The notes under the pieces: model-generated
The model's database searches: none
What the model was told of the DNA's origin: nothing
The model's input: only the letters and a program-made list of their open reading frames with translations
Shown: one piece after another, positions 45,232 through 56,248 of the stretch
How positions within the stretch are numbered: position 1 is the stretch's first letter
Layout of the letters: every line of letters begins with the position of its first letter
Translations under genes and position numbers: made by a program
Assembly (NCBI GenBank): GCA_037952775.1
Contig: JBANAY010000004.1
Coordinates: forward strand, 13,516,001-13,580,000
Reading direction: 5' to 3'
DNA from: Clonostachys chloroleuca
Taxonomy: Eukaryota; Ascomycota; Sordariomycetes; Hypocreales; Bionectriaceae
DNA length: 64,000 bases

Positions 45232-47966
45232 GGAAGGGCAACTTACAGGGTCGATAAACTTGGTAAAATCACACGGATCTTCCTCTTGCGTCTCGTCATA
45301 AGCATCGCCGGCCGTTAGCTCCGGGAAGCCCATTAGACACCAGCTGGTTGCCTCATCTTCTAGCTGGTCCAAGGCGTACTGCAGGTCTGGCGCCGGGATC
45401 AATCCGGTTAAGACATCGTCTCGCAGAATGGGGAGACCGCCATCCAGCTCCCCAGAACGATGAAGCAACTCGAGCTTCTTTCGCAGGAGCTTTGCTGAGA
45501 TCATTGGAGAATCACTGATGTCGATGACACGCTCTCGGCGAGCTCGGGGAACGATATCGGCCAGATCACCAGTGAAAACAGGCTTGTGCTTATTGTCCAG
45601 GAAGGGGTAAGAGTTCATGTTGGTTAGAAGGTCCTGTTTGCGTGTCAGCCAGTCTGCGGTGGGAAAAGGGGCTCGGTGAATTCATCAAGCGGATTCTTAC
45701 ATAGATGCTGTGGTGCTCAATCGCATCCGCTGTCCATTTTGCAACCAGATGGTGAGAGAGAATGGAAGCACGTAGTCCAGGCTACCCGTAATCTCAAAAA
45801 GGATGACGGCAAGAGTGACGGAGAGCCTGGTGACACCACACATCGTAGCGCCGGCTGCAATAAGTCCGTATACTCCAGGTTGAATGCATGTTCCATTTGC
45901 ACCCGAGGCACAGTTGCCCCAAATGGGCCAGTCTGGAGTCACAAGAATGAGCCACTGCATCAGGTGCCCGATAATCCGGCCTAGTAGACCACCAACAACC
46001 ATGGATGGCACGTAGATGCCAGCAGGAAGTTTCTGTACATAGTCAGTTTACCATCGTTCTAGAACGGAGCATGTCTAATTAACTTACGATACCAAATGTG
46101 ATTATCGTCAGGCAGGACTTGATCAAGAATGCAACGGACAGCTTCACGAGGATATCGGGTATGTCCTCTACCGAACTAGGGCACAGTCCTAATCCGTACC
46201 GATCAACGGCAGGGTCATCGCAAGGTGCGGCCAGGTTCAGCAGAAGCTTGGCTACAGGAAGGGACGTAAGAACGTTCCAATAGCTGAGGATACCTGTGAC
46301 GAGCGCCACCAGGGCAACTTCGAGCATCGGGTTCGCCTTGATAATTTTGATTGATCTGAAATTCTGTGCCCAGTGCTTAGAGGCCTTAATGAAGAGCGCT
46401 CCCAGGGCACCTCCAAGGACACCAGTCAATATGAAACTGGAAAGTTCGAAGAATTCCCAGTCGACGAGGTATCGAACCTCGAACATGACAATCTTGTGCG
46501 TTCCGTATGGGTTCAGAAACTTCAGTGAGAGGGCAGCGATGATGCAGCAAAAGAAGGTCCTGAAGAGGGTCTTTGGTGGGAAAAAGTACGAGACTTCTTC
46601 CAGACTGAATAGAACACCGCCTAGAGGAGCACCGAATGCGACAGTGACTCCGGCCGCGGCTGCTGCGGAAAGAACCTCTCGTCTCTTGGCGTCATTCCGA
46701 TCGTACTTGGAAAATAGTCGACAGGCAATGTTACCAATACAGGTCGCAATGTGGACATAGGGACCTTCCTTGCCCAGACTCAAGCCAGATGCAACACTCA
46801 GAATCAACCCAAACGACTTGAACAGCAGTGTCTTGAGACCAAGGAAACCGTGCAGGACAAATCCGCTCAGAATAACACGGACCTCGGCGACACCACTGCC
46901 TGCCGCAGTATAATAGACCATCGGCGGGTTTTCGGGGACGGATTCAGTGAACTGCCGAGGGGTACTCACGTCGTCGTCAGTCGATGCTTCCTCTGGCGGT
47001 GTCGAGACATCTTGTGCACCAAGATTTTCGTCTAGTGTGGCCAGGCGGTATGCCGAAGGGACGACAGTTTTAGTGAAGAGTGTCACGTAGCATGCAAGGC
47101 AGGCCAGTGACACGACCCCAACGAGGTAAATAGCGAATCCGGTCCATGTTGTACTCAGCACGTCGTTCTGGAAGATATCGGACCATTCCTTCCAGTCTTC
47201 ACACTTGCCCTTGGGGCAGCATTTCTAGCATCGTGAGTTAGTTTTGTAAACCATGCATTGGAGGCGGACAGCGTAATGGCGCCCACCCTACTAGGCATGA
47301 TTGCTCACCTTTTCCGTGACGTACCAGGCACGCGTACAATATCCAAACTTGTAGTCAAAGACCGCGCCCTCGGAAACATTGACGGCATAGGCGACTATGG
47401 CGATGACAAAACCAGACAAGGCGCTTAGAATCCACCCCTGTACACCATCGAGGATCACGCGAATACGACCCCAAAAGTCCTTTCTTGCTCGTAGGTTCTT
47501 GACTCGATGAGAGTCGGCAATAGCGTCATGGACCCAATCGGTGCTTGTAAACTGATCATACCATACTCGTTCGTCGGAGAGGAGGGATCGCTTCGACTCT
47601 GCAAAGCTATGATGGTCGGCCAGAGCGTGCATTACCCGAGACTGCCATGAGGGATTACGGGAATCCAAATGGGCTCTGGAGTTGTTTCCTGGAGAGAGAA
47701 AGGATTGTTAGCATGAATAACTTATAAGCGGAGGACTGAACCGAGGGACAGCTAGCGACGAGCATACCAGCGATTCTCCGTTCACGGCGACGACCCGTGA
47801 AGCCGGCCTCGCTTATCCGTGACCTCGACCTCCCGAGTAACGGCGAATACTCGTCGGACCCCTCGACATTTTGCGACGAGTGGGATCGACTCAGAATACC
47901 ACGCCTCCGGTGCGACATGGGGGAAACGGGCTGGGAGACGGTGTCTCCTGCACTTAGGCCGCCCAT
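44890..47966 (-). CDS. CLC-family Cl-/H+ exchanger with C-terminal CBS pair (Gef1/ClC-3-like), one apparent 1-base deletion
   Basis: Intracellular-type chloride/proton antiporter that supports acidification of Golgi, endosome or vacuole. Seven exons: 47966-47768, 47688-47309, 47224-46088, 46032-45701, 45633-45247, 45137-45027, 44952-44890; about 869 residues if one base is restored. The N-tail is Ser/Arg-rich, then about a dozen membrane helices. Selectivity motifs: GSGVAEV (302-308; usual form GSGIPE) and GKEGPYVH with gating Glu346. The LEEV pair (402-403) supplies the proton glutamate that marks exchangers rather than channels. Two CBS segments follow (ADIVPRARRERV ... GLIPAPDLQYAL; then MALDIRSPMDLVYECF ... 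VLRDGNYAGM). Exon 4 is one base short: near 45745-45748 the frame LPFSLTI slips before AKWTADAIEHHSIY. Intron 5 (45138-45246) contains a 52-base homopolymer. Confidence 0.93.
45179..45230. repeat. 52-base poly(T) tract (poly(A) in gene sense)
   Basis: An unbroken run of T occupies about half of intron 5 of the CLC gene, between donor and branch site. In gene sense it is poly(A). Its length is probably variable and may be mis-assembled. Confidence 0.95.
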
Positions 47967-49668
47967 TCAATAACAAAGCGGTCCTGGCGAAGCTCAAAAT
48001 GGAAGAAGATCCTGGGTGATTATTTGGACGTGAGGTTCGTAGGTCGGTCTGGCACGTCGATGTGGGTTTCTGGTTGAGCAGATGATATCATCCCCTGGCG
48101 GTTCCTGGGCTAGAAGATAATGGACGAGTCTAAATGCTTGCCCCGAGGCGTGGAAGTCTTGGACGGGTGACCTGACTGTCCAGGTCCCGCATACCCCAGA
48201 AGCAATGAGAAGCAGAAGGTCAAAAAGAGCAGGAAGGAAGGACTATAAGAATGAATTGGCCCCAGACACACAAGGCTGGGGAAATGGAAGTTACGTGAGG
48301 GAGGCGCATGCGCGCATGTGGGTATGAGGGTACGGGTGGGAGCGTGGGAGGCTCAGAATTATTGGAATTGCGTCAAAGGTCCAAAGGGTAGCTAGTTTGC
48401 AAAGATCCACACCCATGACCTGTCCGCCTGGTTGCATCCCATCTCAGATGACCCCTCCACCAGTCAGTTGGCCTGTCTCGCCACCCAAGGCCTCCCAGAC
48501 AGCGAACTCCAATAGGCTCCTCACAAACGGGTCTTTGTCCCAAGATCCCGAACAAGGCAGGGGAATAAACATAAAGACCATGCTACTGGCTGGGGACGTC
48601 TCTATGAAAGTGCCTCTTTGACGTGAGGGTGTCCGTGAAGATACAGCGCACTAGCGTGCCCCTCGTGCTAATGTAATTACGCCTTCTTCCTCCACTTCCT
48701 TCGATTCATCCTCGGCGTTGACAGCAACCTAACAATTAGGGGACCAGACAGCGCAGTGTTTCATTCATCAGTTGGGCCAAATACCCATGCTCAGGTGGCC
48801 GGAGATGGGGTAGCTCTAGGCCGAGGATGGCTTAGTCTCTCTGCGTGGCTAAACTGAACACCTGAAGTGAGACACTGGAGCATCTGCCAATGACTCTACC
48901 GATACACGTGAGTCGGTTGTTGTTGGATATCGCCATGCAGTAATTGAGCCGGAGCGAATCTACCAAAATGCTGGAATTCTCTGCTTACTTAGTACAGCCA
49001 AAACTAGTGGTCTCTTTGACCAGATGGTCGGTACATTAAACCCCACGGGTCACAAGCAGCGCTACCTTGACGTACCGGCCCTGCAAGCCATCTCAGTGTC
49101 TGAGTGGAGCAGGCACTTGGCTGCAGAAATGACGATGGACAACCGCTGTCACACGACAAATTCTAGCGCCCATACCGCCGTCTATTGTCTTGGAAGTGCG
49201 GGATAATCAGTTGGTCGGTATGTATAATTACGTGATGCTCTGGGGCAGAATACGAAAAAAGGAAGATCCTCATGAGCGTAGAATTGGCGTGTTGACATAG
49301 TTGGATCGTTATTGAGAGTTGCTTCAATTCTCCAATGTTCACTCAGATGGCAACAGGGCAACAGGGCGTTTATCTATCGCGCTGCCTAGGATTTATAATG
49401 GATGTAATGCCCTTGCCGCAGTGTAGAAGTCTAAGCGAAAGTTGGCGGTCTCGGTCAAGTACGTGCAGTACACTTCAGGTACCCGCTTAAATCCACTCCA
49501 GATTTCTGTGCTTCTGAGACGATAACGAAATTCCTTATCTTATCAGATAGCCATGGAAATTTTCCAATCGCCCGTCGAAAGCACTACCAGTCAACTGGCT
49601 AAGTGAAGGTTCAACCAAGATCAAGTTCGCCTGTCAGAAATATTTCTCTTCCTCGAAAGAAATCCAAC
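47967..49668. other. Divergent promoters of the CLC gene and sas10
   Basis: 1.7 kb with no recognised gene. Short frames are unconvincing. GTACC/AGGTA-type motifs recur near 49071-49080 and 49456-49485. Confidence 0.55.
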
Positions 49669-51518
49669 ATGGGAAAGAAGAGAAAGGCACCTCGGTCGGG
49701 CGACCAGCCCAAGGGCCCTCGCGAAGTTGACGATGCCGATGCGCGCCTGGGACCTATCACAACCTACGAGGATGTCGCAAACTCCGAGGACGAATTCTTT
49801 CTGGCGCGCGACGACCTGATGCTAGATGATGATGAGCCTGGCTCTAAGCGCCGGAGGAGAGCCGATGATGACATTGAGCTCTCCGATGAGGAGGTTCTGG
49901 GCTACGACGAATCCGACTCCGAGGATGAGAAACCCAAGGCCAAGTCCAAGAAAGGCAAGCGTGGATCAAAGGCAGATGCGTCCGACGAAGAGGAGGAGGC
50001 GGGCGAAGATGAAGAGGGCGATGAGGGCTGGTGGGGTTCCTCAAGGAAAGAGTACTATAACGCCGACCAAATCGAAACCGAGGCCGACGCTCTGGAAGAG
50101 GAGGCCGAAGCCAAGCGCCTGCAACAGAAGAAGCTATCCAAGATGACGGACGAGGATTTCATCTTTGACCAGGACGAGTGGCTAGAGGCGGAGCCTGAAG
50201 AGGGTGAAGAGGACGAGGACAAGGTCACCGAAGTTCTCAAGGACATCGAGGTCACGGACGACATGAGCGTCGAGGAACGTTACAAGCTTCTCAAGGCTCG
50301 GTACCCCGAGTTTGAACATCTCGTCAAGGAATTGGAAGTGCACCACCCTCTCCTGGAGACCCTCAAGGCCGATACCAAGAACAGCACCGGTAAATCTCTA
50401 AACGACGTCAAATACTGGGTCCTCGGCTGCTATGTTGCCGCCTTAGCAAGCTACTTTGCCGTCATGACCTCTCCAGCTAGAGACGCAAGCAAAGCACAAA
50501 AGTCACTAGAACCTTCGGAATTACGAGACCACGAGATCATGGAGACTCTTCTCAGCTGTCGTGAGGCATGGCGAAAAGTCAAGGACCTCAAGTCCTCAAC
50601 CGCCGCCCTGGATACGGATGCAGATATCACTCTCCACGATGCCGATGAGTTGAACGGGGACCTTCAATTGAAGAAGTTGAAGAAGGCAAAGAGCAAGGAG
50701 GAGAAGGCTGCTGCGGCGAAGCGAGCAAAGAAACTGGAGAAGGCCAGGCTGTGGAGGAAACCGTTGCAGACCTGTACGACTTGCCAATTGGCACCTCATC
50801 CAAGAAGAAGAGCCAGAAGAAGGTTGCCAAGAAGGCGGATGCGGCCCAAGACTCAGATTCCGACTTTGGAGAAGAGACGACATTGGATGACCGCACCGCC
50901 GCTGACAAGGCTGCTCGCAAGAAGTCACTCAAGTTCTACACTTCCCAAATCACGCAAAAGGCCAACCGCCGTGCTGGTGCTGGTCGCGATGCTGGTGGTG
51001 ATATGGATATTCCCTACAGAGAGCGTCTTAAGGATCGCCAAATCCGCCTACTTGCCGAGGCGGAGAAACGAGGCAAGAAGGGATCCAAGCTTGGCGCCGA
51101 CCTGGGAGACGACAGCGACGAAGATGATGGAGCTGCTGCCAAGTCTCTCCGAAACAATGAGGACGAATACTACGACATGGTTGCACACAAGGCCAAGGGC
51201 AAGAAGGAGGATAAGCTAGCACGCTATGCCGCCTATGCTGCTGCCAGCAAGGCTGACAGAGTCGTGGAGGATGAAGAGATTGGGGAGGACGGAAAGCGAA
51301 AGATCACCTACAAGATTGAAAAGAACAAGGGTCTCGCGCCCAGAAGGAAGAAGGAAGTCAGAAACCCAAGAGTCAAGAGGAGAATGCAGTACGAGGCAAG
51401 GCAGAAGAAGCTGCGCAGCATGAAGCCGACATGGAAGGGCGGCGAGCCCAAGGGAGGATACCAAGGAGAGCTCTCTGGTATCAACACACGGGTGGTCAAG
51501 AGTGTCCCGCTAACGTAA
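49669..51518 (+). CDS. sas10: Small-subunit processome protein Sas10/Utp3, with one apparent 1-base deletion
   Basis: Nucleolar component of the U3 processome needed for 18S rRNA maturation. The start MGKKRKAPRSGDQPKGP at 49669 is chosen because it is the first ATG of the conserved region; an open frame continues upstream without ATG. The N-terminal third is highly acidic (DESDSEDEKPKAKSKKGK; DEEEEAGEDEEGDEGWWG), the Utp3/C1D-type helical domain lies about residues 205-330 (RYPEFEHLVKELEVHHPLLE), and the C-terminal Sas10 domain ends the protein (YKIEKNKGLAPRRKKEVRNP ... RRMQYEARQKK). At about 50744-50750 (KKLEKAR to VEETVADLYDLP) one base is missing and the frame moves by -1. Corrected length is about 616 residues; yeast is 610. 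The rest is intact, so a sequence error is the simplest reading. Confidence 0.93.
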
Positions 51519-51944
51519 TATATAAAATGGCGATGTGTATTGTTTTTATATCCAATAGATTCTATGTCCTGGGGGGTTTTCACTCTAGATTCACTTCAAA
51601 CCGGTGATTCCTGCATGTTGACATTGAATTGTATAAGGTTGGCGCGGGACCAAGCGCTGAAGAACCCCCTGTCTTAGTGTCCCTCCACGCCAACCAACCC
51701 ACAATTTACTTGTACACCTACCTACCTCTACTCCATAGTCAGATCTGTCCACCTCGCTCAAGCTCAACACCACGACACCTACCAGCTTGTCCATTCGCAG
51801 CTGAGAGATACCCATTCGAACCGTTCCCAATGCACTCACAGTTATAGTATCATTTCCACGAACGACCCTCGCCGTCGCAAACCGCAGTGGAGAGAGCTTC
51901 CCCTCCGCCCTGGGCTGCGAACCAGGCCAGCGGCACCACCAAAA
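51519..51944. other. Intergenic between sas10 and cog1
   Basis: Both genes read rightward. The right half must hold the cog1 promoter and leader. No other feature was seen. Confidence 0.6.
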
Positions 51945-54413
51945 ATGTCCGTCTTCGATGCATCCACGATCACCTCCTCCGCCGAGATCTTCTCCGGAAC
52001 CCACACCCTCCCCCAGATCCGCGCCATCCACAAGTCCCTCCATGTCCAGATCGAGGAGAAGGCCACGCGCCTCCGCACCCAGGTCGGCAGCTCCTACCGT
52101 GAGCTACTCGGCACCGCGGACACGATAGTCCAGATGCGCAACGACAACGTCGCCGTGCAGGAGCTGCTCGGCCAGATGGGCGGCCGCTGCGGACGGGCCA
52201 TCGTGGGCGACAAGGTCAGCGGGCTGGCGGACTTCGTGAAAGGCGCCGACAGGCCGGAGCTGGAGGAGGATGCCAAGGCCAGGCTGCTGGGGGCTTCTGT
52301 GCTGGTTATCGGACGGCTGCTCAAGGGAGGGCCTGTGGCCGGCGGTGAGATTCACGGCTCGGCGACGAGAGGGGACAGGCTGGTCCTTGCTGCGAAGCTG
52401 CTGGTGCTCTGTCGGCTGCTTAACAAGAGCTTTGGGGCCAGGGTGGCGGAGAGCCCGCGGCGACACGACATCGAAGCTTCAAACAAGTCATTGAGGAGTC
52501 TACGGAATCGATTGACGCGGAATATTGAGAAGGACCTCTCCTCTGAGGTTGAGGATGCAGATAGGGAGGACCTGCTGAAGGTGCTCTGTGCGTACTGCCT
52601 TGCATCAAGCTCCGGTGCTAGAGACGCCTTGCGATACTTTCTTAACATCAGAGGCAGAGCCATGGCATTTACACTTGAGCTTGAGGAGGGCCAGCGGGAG
52701 AAACGGAACGAGGACATTGTCAAGGGGCTGCGGCTGTATACTCAAAGTATATTGGATGTCCAGGCTCTAGTGCCGACCAGATTATCACAGGCCGTTGCCG
52801 CGTTGAAGAGTAAGCCACTGTTTTCCGAGCCAGCACTGAGGCAGCTCGATCAATTGCGACTAGACGTGTATGGGCGATGGTGTGGCGAAGATATTGAATA
52901 CTTCACGCCTTTCATTCGTCATGACGACCTTGACGGCAAGCAAGCAAGGGAAATGCTATTTGATTGGGCTAAGAAGGGCGAAAGAGTTCTTCTAGAGGGC
53001 GTCGAAGCTTCAATGGAGCATATGTCCGAGTTCAAGTCCATCATGGAGCTGAGAACTAGCCTTTTACAGCTATGGATTCGCGAAGGTGGCAAGGCAAAAG
53101 GCATCGATCCCGCAGATATGCAAGACGATCTACGTGAAGTCATCAACGGACGCCTCCTCGCCGTCTTGGAGGCCAAGGTCAAGAAGCTCCGGATTGTAGG
53201 GTCCGAGGTGAGCTCAACGCTCAACAGTTGGCGAAGTGGTATCACCGACAAGCGACACGGTCTTTGGGGCGGGCAAGGTTACGATACAGCGCTTTCCGAC
53301 GGCGCGGCAGCATTCATAGACGAGGTTGTGTCTCGGCTCTTTGGTCGAAATGACGCCGTCTCCAAGGCACTGAACTGTTATCGATCGTGGTTCCACGTCA
53401 TTGACGACGTGAGAGAGGTGGTGCAATCACTAGAAAAACAACGCTGGGACAACGACTACGATGAGGTCGAGGACGAGGAGACAATTCAGGCCCGGCAACA
53501 AATCCTCAGCCAAGAGGACCCCAAGAAATTAAAAGAAAAGCTTGATTCATCACTCAGCGAAGCTTTCCTCGAACTCGATCAGCAATTCACCAAGCTCTGG
53601 GAGGAGCATGCCAGCAGTCCCAACGCCGAACATATCTCCATCTATCTGCTTAGAGTAGTGAGAGATATCCGCAACCAACTACCCGATCTCGAGTCTGTCA
53701 AGAGATTTGGCCTGGGCATAGTTCCAGCTCTACACGAGAAACTGACAGAGCACGTGGCGATAAAGGTTTTGGATAATTTTGCATCAAAGGGTCTATCAGA
53801 AAGGAATGTCGAAATCCGTGCTTTGTGGGAAGGGAGGCCGCCCCTACCAACCCAACCATCACCGGGGACGTTTGCATTTCTCCGTGACCTGACCAATTCA
53901 ATGGGCGAGGCTGGAAGTGATCTATGGAGTCCTCGGGCTGTGAAAACGGTGAAAGAGTTTCTGGCTCTGAGGCTGGGGGCAATGTGGAATATGACCATGG
54001 CTGATCTGGAATCCGAGACTACTTCTGTAGGCCACCAAAGGCCCAAGAAGAAGGCTGATGAGGATGACGCCGAAACCAAGGACAGTGAGAAATCCGAGAC
54101 CGGAGAAGGTAAAGAAGAGGAAGAGAAGGACGGAAAGGAGAATGACACGGACAGCGATGAACCAAGCCCCGAGGAGCGGAAGCGCGACCTGCAAATCCAG
54201 TGGCTCTACGATGTGGCATACCTGCAGCAGGCCCTCGCACTCAAGCAGGACGATAAATCCAAGGATGACCAGGCCTCATCACCTTACCTGGAGGACCTGG
54301 AGGAAAAGCTTGTGAGGCAGACTGGTCTCGACGAGGCATCGCGGCAGCGCATGAAGAAGTCTGCAGATGTCTTCTGGCAGCGAACCAAACTGCTCTTTGG
54401 ATTGTTAGCGTAA
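51945..54413 (+). CDS. cog1: Conserved oligomeric Golgi complex subunit 1
   Basis: Subunit of the COG tether that catches retrograde vesicles at the Golgi. Single exon, 822 residues, start in good context (AAAAATGTCC). The N-terminal 90 residues show the Vps51/Cog1-type coiled coil of tethering complexes (GTHTLPQIRAIHKSLHVQIE; ATRLRTQVGSSYRELLGTAD). The middle is helical throughout. Residues about 690-755 are a Glu/Lys/Asp-rich linker (KSETGEGKEEEEKDGKEN). The last 60 residues are helical again (LQIQWLYDVAYLQQALAL ... DVFWQRTKLLFGLLA). No frame break was seen. The assignment rests on the N-terminal signature and overall architecture, so it is slightly less certain than for enzymes. Confidence 0.87.
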   Translation: MSVFDASTITSSAEIFSGTHTLPQIRAIHKSLHVQIEEKATRLRTQVGSSYRELLGTADTIVQMRNDNVAVQELLGQMGGRCGRAIVGDKVSGLADFVKGADRPELEEDAKARLLGASVLVIGRLLKGGPVAGGEIHGSATRGDRLVLAAKLLVLCRLLNKSFGARVAESPRRHDIEASNKSLRSLRNRLTRNIEKDLSSEVEDADREDLLKVLCAYCLASSSGARDALRYFLNIRGRAMAFTLELEEGQREKRNEDIVKGLRLYTQSILDVQALVPTRLSQAVAALKSKPLFSEPALRQLDQLRLDVYGRWCGEDIEYFTPFIRHDDLDGKQAREMLFDWAKKGERVLLEGVEASMEHMSEFKSIMELRTSLLQLWIREGGKAKGIDPADMQDDLREVINGRLLAVLEAKVKKLRIVGSEVSSTLNSWRSGITDKRHGLWGGQGYDTALSDGAAAFIDEVVSRLFGRNDAVSKALNCYRSWFHVIDDVREVVQSLEKQRWDNDYDEVEDEETIQARQQILSQEDPKKLKEKLDSSLSEAFLELDQQFTKLWEEHASSPNAEHISIYLLRVVRDIRNQLPDLESVKRFGLGIVPALHEKLTEHVAIKVLDNFASKGLSERNVEIRALWEGRPPLPTQPSPGTFAFLRDLTNSMGEAGSDLWSPRAVKTVKEFLALRLGAMWNMTMADLESETTSVGHQRPKKKADEDDAETKDSEKSETGEGKEEEEKDGKENDTDSDEPSPEERKRDLQIQWLYDVAYLQQALALKQDDKSKDDQASSPYLEDLEEKLVRQTGLDEASRQRMKKSADVFWQRTKLLFGLLA

Positions 54414-54558
54414 TAGACTGTATGGATAGATTGGTAGTCGCATCCAAAATTCTAAAAGAAGAGCCCAGCGCACCATGTTTCCTTCATTAACCCGCTCACA
54501 CATAAATGCAATAGTAGATATCTAATCTCCAAGCTATTCAACACAACTGAGCCTTCGC

Positions 54559-55445
54559 CTACAGCTTATGCTTCTTCTCCCCGCTCGCGATCTTACGGAA
54601 CTCCTCCTGCGGGATCCCCTGGACGAACCGCTCCAGCCCAGCAAACACCTCGTGCACGTTCTGTTCGTTGGTGACCTCGAGCTCCGGCCTGCGGATCAGC
54701 TTCTTGATCCCCAGCAGGCTGGACCCGCTCAGATGCTCGCCCAGCCTCTCGTCGACCTCGCGGAGCACGAGCTCGTGGAACTTTGCGTCGTCGCCCTTCT
54801 CCACGTCGAAGATGGCGTTGACGAACCCCGCCTGGACGAGCTGGTCGGCGGAGATGCGACGGCTCATGATGAGGGCCTCGTTGGCGCGGGCGGGGCCGAG
54901 GCGCTGGACGAGGGCGCGGGAGGCGCCGCCCTCTGCGACGAGGCCGAGGGAGGAGAAGGGGGTGAGGAGGAAGGTGTGGGGTGCGGCGTAGATGAAGTCG
55001 GCGAAGGCGACGATGGCGGCGGAGAGGCCGACGACGGGGCCATTGAGGCCGACGACGAGGATTTTTGGGTGGGTGCTGAAGGCGTGGGTGATGTTGAGGT
55101 TGAAGGCGACGAAGTTCTGGAGCCAGTGCTTGTGGATGTCCACGTCGCCGGCTGAGGGCGAGGCTCTCGCGATGGTCACATCGGCGCCGCTGTAGGTTGT
55201 GGGGATTAGCTGGCTTGTGAAGCTAGTTCATCGGATGGAGTTACTCACGCTGAGAAGTAGCGGCCCTTGGCGAGGAGGACTGTGATGAAGACCTCGTCGT
55301 GGGTCGCGATCTCTCGCAGCTTCTGCGCGAGATCGTAGTAGGCTGCCTGGTTGAGGGCATTAAGCTTCTGTTGGTTATCGATTGTGATGGTGGCGACGCG
55401 GCCTTTGTACTCTAGGCTGATGGGGCTCTTCTGTTCTGAAGCCAT
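54559..55445 (-). CDS. eci1: Peroxisomal delta3,delta2-enoyl-CoA isomerase (crotonase family)
   Basis: Moves double bonds so that unsaturated fatty acids can enter beta-oxidation. Exons are 55445-55249 and 55189-54559 (59-nt intron), 275 residues; yeast Eci1 is 280. Crotonase-fold marks: KLNALNQAAYYDLAQ, the oxyanion-hole segment KGRYFSAGADVT crossing the splice junction, GLNGPVVGLSAAIVAFAD, and the LGLVAEGGAS segment, whose Glu matches the catalytic base of Eci1. The C-terminus is HKL, a peroxisomal PTS1 variant (yeast Eci1 ends HRL). The start MASEQKSPISL at 55445 is the first ATG after in-frame leader sequence. A related dienoyl isomerase is possible but less likely given the single EGG glutamate and the HKL end. 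Confidence 0.9.
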
Positions 55446-56248
55446 GATGACTGTCTTTGAGATCTTGATTTTAATGTCTGTGAAATAGAAGAGGTTGTGT
55501 GGTTTACATATACTCCAGGGGGCATATACAGGGATGCCTATATAACAGCTATAGCCAATGGCAGTGCAAGAGATTGGGGGGAAACAGTAAGATGGAAGCA
55601 GAGATGAGCCTAGCAGCTGGCTACGGGAATCCCAGTATGAATATAAAGCACAGCCTGAACCGCCAATTCCTCGATATGCTGTCAACGCTGGACGCCGAGG
55701 TGAGAAACCCCACTACAAGGGTGAAGATGCGAGCTACTCAATCCAACATCCAATCAAGCCAATCAAGCTCCCGAGATGCCTCGGCCTAAAGTTGTTAACG
55801 GGGACCGAGATTGCGGGGGCGGAGTCCAGCTCTGCAACCGGGCCCCGGCAGTCCCAGTGCAGTGTCTGCGTCGATTGTGTCGTACGGAAAATGATGTTGC
55901 TTGTGTTTTTGAGTGAGTTCGCCGTTTCCTCGCCTGGGGTCAATGACTAGGTCAATTAGTGGGTGAGGCGAGGACCAGCTCATGCCCATACTTACATCCA
56001 CTCAATGGTTCAAAAGCAGTAGCAGAGGCAAGAGAACAACACGATAATAATATGCAATGCCTGGTTATGTACAGTACACTCACTCACTCCGTTTCATTTT
56101 TTTTCAGCGGCAAAATACCCATCCAACCCCCAATGCAAGTCTATATGGTAATGTGTCGTTCGGACTGAGTGATCTGTCTCGAAAGAAAATGCGGCCATTA
56201 ATTCGTCCAACTCGAATCCCTCCCCCCTCATTTTATTCGCACGCCTTC
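55446..56248. promoter_or_regulatory. Promoter of the enoyl-CoA isomerase gene with two FarA/Ctf1-type sites
   Basis: CCGAGG at 55695-55700 and CCTCGG at 55779-55784 lie about 250 and 335 bases upstream of the isomerase ATG. CCTCGG, on either strand, is the known core for fungal fatty-acid regulators FarA/FarB (Ctf1), which act on peroxisomal beta-oxidation genes. This fits the gene's role. The motif is only six bases, so chance is not excluded. The remainder also contains the 3' flank of rpa49. Confidence 0.5.
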
